Of a DNA stretch of 64,000 bases, positions 43,890 through 56,104 are shown piece by piece. The stretch lies in the NCBI RefSeq assembly GCF_943734655.1, contig NC_071355.1, positions 241,359,183 through 241,423,182 on the forward strand, in the 5' to 3' direction. The stretch is from Sabethes cyaneus (Eukaryota; Arthropoda; Insecta; Diptera; Culicidae). The translations under genes were made by a program, and so were the position numbers. The notes under the pieces were generated by a model that saw only the letters and a list, made by a program, of their open reading frames with translations, was not told the origin of the DNA and searched no databases. Position 1 is the first letter of the stretch; the number at the start of each line of letters is the position of its first letter.

Positions 43890-44268
43890 CGCCATAGAGG
43901 TATACTATATTTGGCATAGTAGTGTATTTTTACCGTTTGTACAACTTTGTAAAACATGAAAAAGTCATACAACAATTACAAAAAGAGCTAAAACAGAGTT
44001 TAACGATTTGAAAGAGATAGAAGGTTGCTGTCTTCAGCAAAATTTCTTATAATAATATGCTCTAAAACTTTGCAGAACACATCAATGTGTTATATGAAAA
44101 ATGACGAAAAATAAATTTTTTATTTTACTTTTAGAGGGATTAATCAAAAGTTGAATTCCACCAAAGGATAGAGCTTTCAATTTTAAACAACACTTGCAAA
44201 GGTTTCACAAACACTTTTCCTACGTAAAATTCATGTGCGCACGTTTTTTTAGTTTTGGACCAATGTGA
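43890..44268 (+). repeat. Module D, copy 3
   Basis: It has the same order of markers as copy 1 and ends GTGCGCACGTTTTTTTAG then TTGGACCAATGTG. This is a decayed match to the CACAGTGRTCC end of copy 2. Copies 2 and 3 face each other across about 235 bases. Confidence 0.75.
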
Positions 44269-45119
44269 AATGGCGTAATTTCAGGATCACAAACGAGAAT
44301 AAAACTCTAAACTATCGAATTACGCTGAACGCTTTAATACCTTTTCAACAATTGTAAATATGTGTGACAGAAAAATAAAGAAGCAAATTTTAGTCATCAA
44401 TATAATTATTATCGCTAAGCTAATTTTAAAATGTAGCGATCGTGTAATGTATCTACTGCCTAGAGGCTATTCAAGTAAATTTGTCCAAACATTTTAGCTT
44501 GAGCCATTTTCCGGCTTTATGCAGTTTTAATCTATTATCGTTGATGAGTGCAGTCCATTTTTTATTCAGTTGTTGCCATGTGTTATTATTAGCACTCTTT
44601 CTTGTTATGCTCTAAGGTGTTATGTACATGCTTGTTTGTGTTGCTAAGTCTGTTTTTTCTATGGTTCCAGTTCCTACTAGAAGTCCGGACCTAAAATGTA
44701 CTCGTTTCAATTTTAGACTAATTTTGCCTATGGGATTTTTTAGACTTTGTGTCTGTGATTATTACGATGAAAATATAGTGCGCGGAATTATGTACGCGTC
44801 TGAGCGGAATTATAATCAAGTCATAAATTAGTGCGCGGAATTATGTGCACTGACACGTAACCGGCTGAAGCATTTTTTTCTTGTTTATTGGAACTTTACA
44901 CCAACTGTCATATTTTTCTCATAAAAAGGACTAAAAATTCTATCCGATGGTGAAGTTATGGTAATTCTAACTCATCGTTGGAATTTTTTACACAGATCAT
45001 AACATTGTCTGTGCCTTAAGTGCGCGGAATTACCAGCAGTCACGGTAACCCTTATATGAAAAAGTGAAGAAAAAGTAGAACTACCAACCTATTTTGGAAC
45101 CCATTAGCAGCAGCACATG

Positions 45120-45305
45120 TTATAAAAACTTGCATTTGATCTCGTTGAAAGTGTCTAAATGATCGTCGCGATCAGCCGTTTTTACTTTTTTTCCATTTCC
45201 AAGTTTTTCGACGATTATTGTTAGACGTTCTCTAATTCCTTTCAGGTCATCATATAAATTGGATTTCGGATAGTTCAGTAGTTCAGCCAACTCTCGAGCG
45301 AACAT
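45120..45305 (-). pseudogene. Short protein-like fragment, unknown
   Basis: The minus-strand frame from ATG at 45305 reads MFARELAELLNYPKSNLYDD, LKGIRERLTIIVEKLGNGKK and ends NEIKCKFL. The composition is that of an ordinary helical protein rather than noise. It is about 61 residues, has no recognisable family and has no splice context I can defend. It lies just outside the 2.5-kb element. Confidence 0.25.
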
Positions 45306-46084
45306 TTTAGACCTAACATGCAAACCCGAAATAGAAACAGAAATAAAAGCTTATTTTCCTTTTATCCTCCTCAATGATTCCATCACCATGCATTTCACAA
45401 GTTTCAGCGACTTGCCTATCTGTTATAGATCCGGAAATTCGCACCATGCAAGATAAATAGAGCCCTTTTCCTTATTTGAACCTCCCCTTCCCCTAGTTAG
45501 ATAGCACTCAACCTTTTGTCAACCAACCTGTGCGGATTCCCTAACGTTCATAAATCAATCAGAAATCAGTTGTTTTGCGTTTGGACCTTCACGGTATTCT
45601 CTTGAAACATCCTGCAATTCAACACTCCACCTAGTTTTGGGTCCCGATAGTTCTGTCCACGGATGTTCCTGAGCGTGCAGCTAGCCAGTTAAGCTGCTAC
45701 TTATGACGTAAAAATATATTTTTTTCATTAAAAGCCATTTTAAGGACAAGTTCGTCAGAGTACATATAAGGCAGTCAGTGTGGCACCGAATATCACCCTT
45801 CCCTTCCCTTCTTCAGTATACCAACATGCTCCCAAAGACTCGGAAAACCGTCGCAAAAAAAAATAAAATCAGTTCAACTAACCTGCTAGTCGTAATGAGA
45901 CCTTTTTGGAGCATAAATTACACTAAAAATTGAGATTTCTGCCCAATTAAAATTCATCACTTTATGTTCATTTTTTCACCGTCGTTTTTCTTTAATTTTT
46001 TTCGGCCGTTCCATTCGTCACATCACTCGCGAAACTTAACTTGAGACACAGAAAACTTTAATTTATCACCCGAACAGTTATTTA

Positions 46085-46335
46085 CTGAAAAACTTCACTT
46101 CGTTTCGATTGCAATTCCGAATCCGCGACCGCCATTGTTGTACGTTGCCAAGGGAACGGACGTTTGTATGGAGTGATGCCAACGTAAACATTTCAGCATG
46201 AAATTAACCAATTATTTTCTCTATTAAATTAAAGGTCATAGAATGTCGATATTTTATGTGATAGAATTACTGTCGGATCTAGTTCAACAGTAAAAATAGA
46301 TACGCGATTCTACGTTTCCTAATTGTTCATAACAG
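46085..46335 (+). repeat. Dispersed repeat C, copy 2
   Basis: Colinear with 39290-39545 (CCAAGGGAACGG, GGAGTGATGCCAAC, AGTTCAACA, ACGCGATTCTACGTTTC). The piece right of it (CAACTGGACTCTGACGACC, 46408) is shared with 27359. Confidence 0.7.
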
Positions 46336-47435
46336 ATTATTACCTACCACTAGCAACTCTATTCTCAACAAAACGATAGTGGCAACAAGTACTGAAATCA
46401 GTAAAAAAGCAACTGGACTCTGACGACCTTCACCTTAAAATGACTGCGCAATTTGTTTCAAACTAACGATTGAAAATCATCGAAAATTTACATTTATGAA
46501 ATTAAACGTGAGTTTGTATGTTCGAATGCATGTCACGCCATAACTCCAGAACGTCATGATCATTCTCCACCAAACTTGGCACACATGTTCCTTGGCATGA
46601 AGGAATCAGCACTTGGGAATTGACCAAAGGGAACCCGGAACGCCTGAACGGTTCTTCATCAAATCAAACGTGGAACACACGTTCTTTCACATAAAAGAAT
46701 CAACATAGGAAGTTAACGAAAGGAGGGCGGTTTCTTACAAGAAAGGAGGTAGGTTCAAATGGAAAATGATGTGAGTACAAGTAGCTGGGTCACAAAAGAG
46801 AGTTACAGAAAGGGGAAAATAAGGTACCCATTGACAAAGAGGACGTTAAAAAAAGTAAAAAAAAGCTTTGTATCTCTTTATAGAGATTACCGAAAGAAGA
46901 CAGATTTACAAGTGTATGGCGGATAACAAGGGGTGGGGTCTGACTAAGGGAGTAGATACATTCATATGAAGAAAAAGAGTTCTGTTTCTTGTATTATAAG
47001 AATTTTCGTTTTCGGTACATTATACTCAGATGTACTGAGAGGTAAAGGGCCCCTAGTAGGATCGGACAATCAGCTGTCTGTTCCATCTATCTGTCCTGTG
47101 TGTCCCCTTAAGTTCCGTCTATGCCGTCTTTCCAATCTGTCCTGTCTGTCCTACTTGTCTTTTTTAATCCTGCCATGTATTATGCGACCTACACAGTTAC
47201 GCGTATTTCGATTTCAACTTGTTGAAGTACTTTAGAACTTGTTACACTGATGAAGGTTACAAGTCTTAACCGAAATACTATCTGTGAAGATCGCATAATT
47301 TTTAGGAATTTAGGGCAGTTTTTTCAATTTTTTCTCGTTTATTCGGAAATTTTACTAAAAACTAATTAATAAATATTTTGTCTATATATTGTCCACTATA
47401 TCCCGTACCAGTTTGGTTCCTCTAACCCGTCTTAA
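46336..47435. other. Repeat-like DNA with a LINE-type 3-prime hairpin
   Basis: Text such as GTCACGCCATAACTCC near 46532 resembles low-level dispersed repeats of insect genomes; the similar GGAGTTATGG occurs near 49088. The hairpin at 47246-47285 is the second form of the 5087-5133 motif. No coding text is present. Confidence 0.4.
47246..47285 (+). repeat. Second copy of the nested hairpin motif
   Basis: ACTGATGAAGGTTACAAGTC then TTAACCGAAATACTATCTG keeps the layout of 5087-5133. The CTGA-GAAG lead, a stem around AAGTC, and CGAAATAC-TATCTG are all retained. The stem bases are changed on both sides (GGTTAC/TTAACC), so pairing is largely kept. Confidence 0.55.
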
Positions 47436-48660
47436 GCTTGCTTCAGATAGTATTGGAACAAAACAATTGCGTGTATTTCAGTTATTTATTATTGACTTCG
47501 AGATTTTTTCTTACACAAATGTAGCATTGTCTTCATACTTTTAACAAAAAATACGCTTAAAATTATTCGTCACGGTTTCGAAGGAGTTCTCGAACTTTTC
47601 CTGTAATATGGCTCGTTAGGCGGCGCACACTTTCTTCGTCGATCTTATTTCACTAGGTCTTTATCCGATTGATGTCTTTGACAACTTTTCCCTTTGCCTT
47701 GAGTCTCCTCTTCATGATTGCCCAGTGTTTCTCAGTAGGGCAGAACTGGGAATAATTGGGTGGGACAAACTGAACCCCTTCCTCTGCATACCATTCTTGA
47801 ACGACTTTGCTGTAATGACAGCTTGCCAAATCCAGCCAAAACATCACGGGATGGTGGTGGGATCGAATGAATGGAAAAATTCGACGTCAGTGTCTTAAAT
47901 TTGTAACGAAAGCTTTCGTTTTTCTGCCACAGCTGCAAATGCTCTGCCAAATCATAAATTTTCGTATAAATTTGTTGGCCAAAAGCAAATTTAAATTTGC
48001 TTGGAACATCCCCCCGTTGTCAAGTAAAATTTTTGACAGGAATTTGCCCGAAATCAGCCTTGACATAGGTTTCATCGTCCATCAGAACACACCCGTCGAA
48101 CTTGGTTAGCACCCGGTCGTATAGTTTTCGAGCACGGAACTTGGCCACACTATTCTGTTTTATGGTTCGGTTTGGCTGTTTGCTAGCTCGATACGACTTG
48201 ATTCCTTCCCGGAGTCGAATTCTGCTCACGGTACAATGGGCAGCACCGAATTTTCTAACCAAATGACGGTCCGATAGATTGGGATTCCTCTTGATGGTCT
48301 TCAAAATCTTACCACACAGTTTCCGGTCGACAGTTCCACTCCGATGATTAGCTTGAGGTTTCCGAATCGTCGTCAATGTTTCCTTATACCGTTTGATAAC
48401 GCGCTGTTTGGCTGTTCAGCTGTTTAGCTAACCTAGATGCAGCCCATGGATTTTCCAAAAAACTGTGCACAATTTTCTTCCCGTTTTTCGGCTTCCATGT
48501 TGTTTGTTTACAAAATACAGTAATTTTGCGGAATGTCAAAAAAAAACATAGTTGAAGCTAACAAAATTTCCGACACGTGGGCGCCAAGAACTTCCAAATC
48601 CGTCCATCAAGAGCGCCACAATATGAGCAAAAGTTTGTCTCAATTCTAAAAGAAGCAAGC
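47436..48660 (-). mobile_element. Mariner-like element, DD37E type, decayed
   Basis: The terminal repeats are AGCTTGCTTC...ATTGGAACAAA at 47434-47464 and, mirrored, TTTGTCTCAATTCTAAAAGA with AGCAAGCT at 48632-48661. The transposase inside reads minus. The 1.2-kb length is normal for the family. Confidence 0.75.
47655..48499 (-). pseudogene. Mariner-type transposase (DD37E-like), broken
   Basis: The order is: KKIVHSFLENPWAASRLAKQ (helix-turn-helix 1), IKRNPNLSDRHLVRKFGAAH and CTVSRIRLREGIKSYRASKQ (helix-turn-helix 2), VLMDDETYVKADFGQ (first catalytic D), WLDLASCHYSKVVQEWYAEE (second D) and NYSQFCPTEKHWAIMKRRL (E). The D-to-E distance is 32 residues between, five short of DD37E, through a deletion before CPTEKHW. 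At least three frame changes occur. It is not functional. Confidence 0.85.
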
Positions 48661-49397
48661 TTTAATTCACCATCTGCAAGTTGCAACGTGCAACAATCCA
48701 CTAGCTACTATCCTTAAATTACATCAATAACGGGATCGACTAAGTCCTTCGGGAACAAAAGGAGTGTTAGTTCAACATTCACTCTGTTATGAAACCGAGT
48801 TTGCCTCTGCACCTCCACGAATGCTACGGATAGGATTATTGTTTCCTTTGATAACCGGGCATAATAATAAACACTATACTACAGAGCCACGGACAAGGAC
48901 AGAGCCGAAAAGAACTGACCGAATGGGCGAACCGAAACAATGACTTATGACGAACCTGTTTTTCGCATATTTGAAATAATCCTTATGTAAAAATGTAGAA
49001 AAGGTAGTATAACTGACTTATTTTGGGTCTCATCCTGCCGAAATTTGCCAAATTGTTAAATTTGGTGCAGAACTGTCCAGGCGTTTCGGAGTTATGGCGG
49101 AACATACATTCACACTCACGATAATTATTATGAATTTAGCTTAGACATGCAGGTTCATTCGTCAGTTACTCTTGATGACGTGAATTTATCATATTTTATC
49201 ATATGATTTATTATGTTATCATGAACAAAACTAATATTTTGGACACAAAATCTGCTTTTTACATGTTCCTGAGTATGCAGCTTGACAGTTAAGCTGCTAG
49301 TTTTGACATGAAAAAGAATCCGGCTCCGAACGGTAATATCTCCGGGAAAATGGAACCAAATTTTCATTAAAGGCTAATCTAATGTGGTTCTTTTAAG

Positions 49398-49620
49398 ACT
49401 ATCCAGCTTTTTACGAGCCATAATGGTGGACGTGTTCGTAATATTTGAACGACGTTTTTGACAATTCCCTAATACATCGCGCGTTTTCTTTCCGCGCGTT
49501 CACGGTAAAACTAAAGGAATGTCCGGAAAGCAAATGTGCGATGTATTAGGGAAATGTCAAAAAGGCTATTCAAATATTACGAACACGTCCGCCATTATGG
49601 CTCGTAAAAAGCTGGATAGT
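49398..49620. mobile_element. 223-bp palindromic MITE
   Basis: ACTATCCAGCTTTTTACGAG (49398) runs to about 49495 and is mirrored almost perfectly by the right arm ending GCTCGTAAAAAGCTGGATAGT (49620). The arms are about 98 bases each with a very short centre, so the element is essentially one long hairpin. The flanking duplication is not clear. A solo end lies at 24089. Confidence 0.85.
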
Positions 49621-50091
49621 TACATGAATATCGGATAAAAATCAATGGAGAAAGAGACAAAAGTGTTACTGCAAGTACCAAGATTAGTAATAATTCGACA
49701 TCTGCTGCAGCCTTCAACTGCAGTAAACTAATCAGTAAGAGGAATTATATTTCCAGTTCCTGTATCGGTGATTTGTTGAAAAAATATCTGTTAATCACAG
49801 AATTATTTCTGCATTTGGCTACCCTGACATACAGAGTATTGACTAATTGCCTCGATTCAAGGTACAGTAGGCCATGAAGTTGGTCGAACGTCAAATTTTT
49901 TCGATCGCGTGTTTTGGTATGGTGAATGTGTTTTCATAGATTATTGCTTGATTATAGTGTAAATGCCGTTCCGAATTGAAGTAAAAACTGCCATTTTATG
50001 TTAGTCAAGTATGTCTTTTGTGAATTAATCGGAGTGCTTCTGTTGATAGTTCGCAAAATACTTTGATGCAAAGAAAGTAAAGCAAGTGTAA

Positions 50092-50113
50092 ATGGAGGAA
50101 AGGATGACCGAGG
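50092..50113 (+). CDS. Candidate tiny first coding exon
   Basis: ATGGAGGAAAGGATGACCGA-GG is followed by a consensus donor GTAAGTAATT. It would encode MEERMTEG with a split last codon. The upstream 200 bases are unique and of promoter-like mixed composition. No downstream exon could be found, so this rests on the ATG-plus-donor coincidence only. Confidence 0.25.
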
Positions 50114-51762
50114 GTAAGTAATTGACATTTATCACGTTTAGTTTAAATAGAATTCAGCCTGGAATTGGTGGCTTGTGCTTTCTCTATTCACTTGCAAATT
50201 ATCTATTGACAATCGCGTGATTTTTGCGCTAGCATAAAGCAAATTTTAAGACCCATCCGTGACTTGTGAGTCTGAGTTTTTTTCTATGCCAGTTTTGATT
50301 GCTGAAAACTCTGAGGGAAGAGAAGACCTGTCTGCAATTTTCGTGTTATTTTATTACATTACATTTTTATTATTATTATTTATTATTAAAATTGTGAATT
50401 GAATTATTGAAATGCTCTGAGCTTTTTGTAAAATAATTCTTTAATAGTGTTCCTAATCAGTGTTTTGCTAATATTATGTATTTTCGATAATATTTCAAAA
50501 CCCTGAAATATGGTTACAATAAACTCGGCCACGACAATGTCTTACGATCTTGGCGTATTCCAAACCTGGTGGCATTGATGAATAAAACGACTCTCTTTGA
50601 AACATTCGAACCAAAACATCCTTCCATCGCAAGGGACCTTTGCTCAGCACCTACAAAAATGTAGAAAAATTAAATCGTTTTGTAAATTAAAATTGAGTAA
50701 CTTGTAAAATGACTTCCATCGTAATTTATGGTAGCAAAAAAATATCTCTCAAAGCTGCAAGCAATAATGCCTACCACTTCTGTTACTGCATTCATGCCAT
50801 AACGACGACATCTTTCGAAAAGCTTCCTAAGGAAAGTTGCCCAAAATTATCCATAGACTATAGACTATTTTCACTAGGAAGCGATACTTCTGTACCATAT
50901 TATCGAGACCAAAATAATATCCTCAGTCCTACGATCCAATGACCAACCATTCAAAAATAGTCTTCTCATTTGAAAAAAAAACTTCTCCTTTGTTCCTTTT
51001 CCCCCCGTTTCTCCCGCAGGTCACCCCCAACCATCACCACCCAGATGCAATTTAAACCGGCATTTACGACGCAAATCAACATTGCAAACAAATGCCAATC
51101 CAAACTGACCGACCGTAGCAAGCCATGCATCAGGCATAAAAGAACGATAAACATAGAAAATATGAACGACAACGACAGCAATGACGACTACGACGACGAG
51201 GACGACGATGGCGGATGTTTGCCCATCCTCATTCTACCGAGTTTTCCGAGACGGGCAGCATGGCTTGGCCTGGCCTGCCTGCCTGTCCAGTGAGGGTGGT
51301 TCGTTAATAAATTACGACAAGTGAGTGGGTGGTGGGGTTTTCCTACGCGGTGGGCACCGTCATCCAGGGAGGGAGGCGGGGGAACGTCACAAGGAAAATA
51401 AAACTGTATACCGTGCGGAATAACAAGCATCCGGTTCCGGGCCGGTGCCTGTCGGTGTCGGGGGCCAACTGGAACTCGAGCGCGCGCGAGAGATGATGCC
51501 CTGCCCGCCCGGCAGGCAAGCAAGCAAGCAGGCAAAGTGAAATGAAAGTAATTTTTCATAAAAATTTTAGCTCGAAATGGGAAATTTAATATTTATTAAA
51601 TTTATTATTCCTTATATGTGCACTCTTGTATAGCTGCTACAACCTTCGCCTCGCCAGGCCAGCAGAATGAAGCAAGCAAAGTGTGCTTTGCCTGCCATCA
51701 TGGCATGCTGCCCGCTACCAGGAAAGAGCCAACTGCGAAGGCTGAACTTATTCCGGTGTTTG

Positions 51763-51796
<34 letters not shown>

Positions 51797-53200
51797 ATCG
51801 GTTGTTATGTTTTCTTACATTACTGTTTCCGCTCTGCCCGTCTTCTGTATGATGGAAAATGGCCCGTTCACTCTGCTCCGGTTGCTGCCACCCCCTGCAC
51901 CCCGATCTACAACCATTTGCTTCCGCCTACTTCGAAACAAACCGGACGCCGGTATTTACTTTGGGAATTAATATTTCACATCCTTCACATAATTCAAAAG
52001 TTTAAATAAATTGAATTTTGAAAGCGATTTTTCCGTTCGCTGCTGACAGCCTGATTGAAAGCAAATTATGACGACCGAATGCGGCAGGCAGATGGAGGCG
52101 CACGGTTTTACTGACTGAAATTACATGGGTGGAAAAGTACGGGCGAAGCCCATACTTCCATTAAGTTCCAATGGTTCGTCAACTTAAAGCTTCACTGTTT
52201 ATCTTAAAGCTCAACCTCAACGAACGGAATCGATTCCCCGCGCCATTGACCCAATAGAATTCCCACGTGATGCAGCAGCGGCAGCAGCAACAGCAGCAAC
52301 AGCAACATCCGAAAGAAGCTAAATGAAAGGATTTTATTACTTTTATTAGGTTCATGACGCTCTGTGCTGAGACTTCGAGTGTTGGTTCGCAGCGTCCTGC
52401 GGCACGGCACCCCTTTCGTGCGCTTCGAACGGATTCACCTCAGACTTCCTCGCTTTAATTTCTGTACGCTGTATTTGTTGAAACTCATTTTTGGCACTCG
52501 AAAGCGAAAACGAGATGTTGCTAATAAATGTGATACGTACTTATACGTAATTTTTACTGACGTTCCTAATGATTCGGAACAGAATTTAACCAAAATCGAT
52601 GACAAAGTCATGAAAAATGTTGCAAAAAATACCTCACGATTTGCTTTAATAAAAGAACACTAGATGGCATTCAAGCACAGGCCGAAACTTCGGCCAATAA
52701 ATCAAAAAAGATTTGATTTGCAAATATTTGTATATGGAATTAGCCCCTCTAAGGCTTACGTCATTTTTATGCCCCACAAAAGTCACTAAAATGGTCATAA
52801 CTATTTTATTTGCCAATATTTTTTGTCAAATGTGCGAACTTTCCCGAAACATTCTGCCAATTTTATGATCTCTCAAGAACCGTGTCGTATGTTACTTTTT
52901 CCCGGAGTAATTGCGATGTTCCTTTGAGAACCACGAAACAGCTTTTTGTGATAATTTGATCTATCAGACTTTTGAAATTTGTTTAAAAAATGATGATTTT
53001 ATGGAAGGTGATTTGCTGATAATCCGTTGGCATTTTGTATACGCTTTGGAGGAATATGGAAAGCGAAGGTAAAGTCGATAAAGCAACACATGAAGCCTGT
53101 CGTCGGAAAATCGGGACTAACCTTTAAGGAAGTGTGCCAAACAGAGGCAACAACTAATTCGCGAGAATTATGTCCAACATCTTATAATCACTAACGATCC
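50114..53200. other. Unique DNA with triplet repeats; no gene named
   Basis: (CTG) runs for about 10.7 copies at 51765-51796. GAC runs lie at 51182-51212 and interrupted CAG at 52270-52310. Several C/T-rich tracts occur near 50990-51020. GC-rich islands alternate with A/T-rich DNA, as in introns or flanks of a developmental gene. No RT or transposase text is present up to 53200. Confidence 0.4.
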
Positions 53201-53209
53201 TACTGTGCC

Positions 53210-53990
53210 AAAACCTTACTTTTTCGACAACAAACGCTTATCGAATCTGGGCCGAATTTAGAAGTCGTCTCCACGCTTCTCGGTCTTGGGCTGCCACTCT
53301 CCAGTCACCGCTAACAACCACTGTTTTGTACGGAGTTGCAGGCTACTAATCCTCTGCTGGCTACGTAATCCGTAAAAGGCCCTATCGGAAGCCGCTATCG
53401 GCCTTTTTACCTCACGACTCACATAATTGTCAGTTGTCACTTACGGTTAACACCGATGATATCGATGTCGTCCACAAACCCTAGGATGAGATTTCATAAT
53501 GACGGTACCGCTTCTCTGCACGCCTGCCCTTCAAGGGATTCCTGCCATGGCCTTAGTCTGAGGAACAGGATGCGTGGGAGAATGTTGTATGCAGTATTGA
53601 AGAAAATAATGATTCTTTTTGTAAATAGGATATATGAGACCTTTCAACTAGTCCGTAGATTTTTCTTCCTCAGTGCATACCTTTCACTATCAAAACTTCG
53701 GCGGGATGGATGCCATCCTTTCCAGCTTTAACCTCGTTCTGGTGACCGCACCATCTTGTTCGCCAATTAACAACGTCTGGCCACCTCCGATCTTTCGGTA
53801 ATCATCGGTTCCCTTGCTTGTCGTTACATGTAACAGGAGTTGGCACGGTCCGGTTTCTGATTCAGTTAATCGTTTTAAAGAAGCTCCTCGTATCGTGCGT
53901 CTCGAAGCAATTCTTCGCGATCCCAGTGCGAAGAAGCCTTTCGACAGCTTTAGCATCTCGATATTTCTCTCTGCTAACGTATGCATTAAA
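53210..53990 (-). pseudogene. LINE polymerase relic, deleted
   Basis: On the minus strand, SREKYRDAKAVERLLRTG and the linker EVKAGKDGIHPAEVLIVKG come first. LGFVDDIDIIGVNRK (the catalytic FADD box as FVDD) and FYGLRSQQRISSLQLRTKQ follow. The tail is DWRVAAQDREAWRRLLNSAQ. Most of the RT fingers and palm is missing, so it is a 3-prime piece with a large internal deletion. Confidence 0.8.
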
Positions 53991-54149
53991 AAATGGACTT
54001 TTTCGGATGGTAATAAAAAAACTAAGACAGCTGAGCTGGCATTGAGTTGGATAAATTAGCTTACTTACGAGTGGCCTTCAGGCAGTTAATCAGAACATTT
54101 GGCATGGCGGCCGAAAACATGCGTGTACGCATGTTTTTGAGTTCTTTCT

Positions 54150-54790
54150 TCATTTTTTTTTCCTCAGTTTTCGCAGGTTTGCCCAGAAATTCTCGATAAG
54201 AAGCAGCTGGGTGACGTTAGGTGAGCTCGCCGACTTACGTACCAGCCGCTCCATCTCTTCCAACGATCGCTTCGAGTAGTGGGCCGACGCCAGATCCGGC
54301 CAGAATGAGAACACTGCATCTTCGCCCTTATGGTATTTCTTGATGAACGACTCAACTTCCGGTAGGCACTTCGTACTATAAATTTCCCCGTTCACGGCCA
54401 GGCGGCCGGAGCGAAAGAAGAGTGGCTTTGACATCCCTTTTTCTCGCTGATTGTCAGCCACACCAGCACCTTCTTGGGGAACTTGGTGTGTGAGATGGAC
54501 TTCACCTCGGCGCTCACTTCCTTCGTGGGGGAAGTAAAATACGAAGTGCCCTGCCAGTCGTTGCCATCCCGGGGTGAGATAGGCCTCGTCGTCCATCACC
54601 ACCGTCCGGAACCGGGCTTTCTTTCGATGCTGTGATTGTTGTCCAATAGTGCCAAGATGTTGTAGATGCCGGAACGGGTGAATTTGGCGCCCACAAAGTG
54701 CCGCACGATGTCCGTCTTCGACGCGGCGGGGTACCGTTCTTTGAATGCGCATACTTCTGAACGGAGTAGCTTCACTGTATTCACCTTCAC
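54150..54790 (-). pseudogene. Mariner-type transposase (second family), deleted
   Basis: On the minus strand, MKVNTVKLLRSEVCAFKERY, TDIVRHFVGAKFTRSGIYNI and LALLDNNHSIERKPGSGR form the N-terminal helix-turn-helix. Next are RTVVMDDEAYLTPGWQRLAG (first D), EKGMSKPLFFRSGRLAVNGE, IYSTKCLPEVESFIKKYHK, FWPDLASAHYSKRSLEEMER (second D) and TQLLLIENFWANLRK (E). About 80 residues between the N-terminal part and the first D are gone, and frames shift. I could not find convincing terminal repeats. Confidence 0.85.
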
Positions 54791-55379
54791 GGTTTTAGAA
54801 TTCGACTGGTAGAGCTGTAGAATTTTTTTTTTGCAAATAAGCTAATATAATTCCATGCTAATGGAAGATCAATGATCAAGCTAATGACTATTTTATCATG
54901 AAAGTACACACAAAAAAACCTTAAGTTCTGATTTTCATGAAACAATAATTTATCTGAAGGAGCGCCAGGTAAGAAAAAGTCCAATTTCTCTTTTTCTTTT
55001 TTCATGTCTATCAGAAATATTACAAAATTAAAATAACGCATGAAATTTACTCACAGAAAATTTTTTTTAGCTCAATCATTTTGTTCTAGATGTCCTTGTC
55101 CTTCAAAAGTAAAAAAGGGAATATTCGCCGCTTAATTATTGTCGGAATTTTTGTTTTTGAAAGATGATAACTTTTGACAACTACAGACGGTCTTACCGAA
55201 GGTGTCTGGAATCCGATCTCCACTCCAGGCTGATCGTATTCCGGCTAGTACCACGAGGAGGTAGGGACAGGAGTTGCTGGATAAGAGGCTAATGACCACT
55301 AAGGGGTCTATTTTATAACTGCAGGTACCGGTGCAGTTGCAAGGTACCGATTGCTCAGTCATTTACCAGCCATCTATTT

Positions 55380-55475
55380 ATATAAGAGGCTTGTCTGTAG
55401 TCAAAACCAGGTCTCTGACACGACGTCATAAGAGGCTTATCGGAAATTAAAAACGGGCCCCTGATAAGACGTCAT
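55380..55475 (+). repeat. ~47-bp tandem duplication
   Basis: ATAAGAGGCTTGTCTG...GACACGACGTCAT is followed directly by ATAAGAGGCTTATCGG...GATAAGACGTCAT. The related phrase ATAAGAGGCT also occurs at 55280 and 56004. Confidence 0.65.
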
Positions 55476-55502
55476 GTTTTCGTACCAATGAGTTCTATTC
55501 TC

Positions 55503-55762
55503 AGTCACCTCACTGGTTGACTGCTAGACTGCTCGATTGCTCAACTGGTTGACAAAATTGCTCGACTGGACTGGTCGATTAGACTGCTCGACTCAACTGC
55601 TTGACTGAACTGCTCGATTCAACTGCTCGAGTGAACTACGCGACTTAACTGCTCGATTCGACTGCTTGACTTAGCTGCACGATTGAACTGCTCGATTGGA
55701 CTGTTCGATTCGACTGCTCGACTTGACAGCTCAATTGGACTGCTTGACTCGACAGCTTAATT
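55503..55762 (+). repeat. 13-bp minisatellite, block 1
   Basis: Units such as AACTGCTCGATTC, AACTGCTCGAGTG, AACTACGCGACTT and GACTGCTTGACTT follow at exact 13-base steps, about 20 copies. CTGCTCGA is the most conserved core. The block ends in a poly-T stretch at 55760. Confidence 0.9.
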
Positions 55763-56104
55763 TTTTTTGAGTGTGGATATTATCACTACGACCAGCATTT
55801 TGATCTATTGTGATCTTATCCAGGTGTTGTTCCGCACTTCGTTGTTATTGCAGTATCGCTATAGAGTGAGCGAATTGCTTATTATCCGTGCTTAAAGTGT
55901 CGGTGTGTTTCCATCCCTTTTTTCTTCTACACTTCTGCTACTTTTCAACCAATCTAGCTCTAGAGCCAGGAAGTGCGGAGACTAGTTATAATTTGTCCTT
56001 GGATAAGAGGCTTCATTCGCACTCTAAACAAGTACCATTCTTATAACTTGCCCTGGCAAAAGGCTAACAAACTAACAGACAGTAAATGCAGAATTTAGTA
56101 GGAA

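Larger units (their letters stand above)
42559..45047. mobile_element. 2.5-kb element with GCGCGGAATTA iterons
   Basis: The ends are TACCGTGTCTGCGGGTAATT and CGCGCA (42559) and the mirrored TGCGCGGAATTACCAGCAGT with CACGGTA (45047). TA is at both edges. GCGCGGAATTA or its complement recurs at least seven times, clustered near the two ends (42575-43010 and 44775-45030). This resembles multiple transposase-binding sites. No transposase frame is recognisable; two copies of module D lie inside. Confidence 0.75.
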
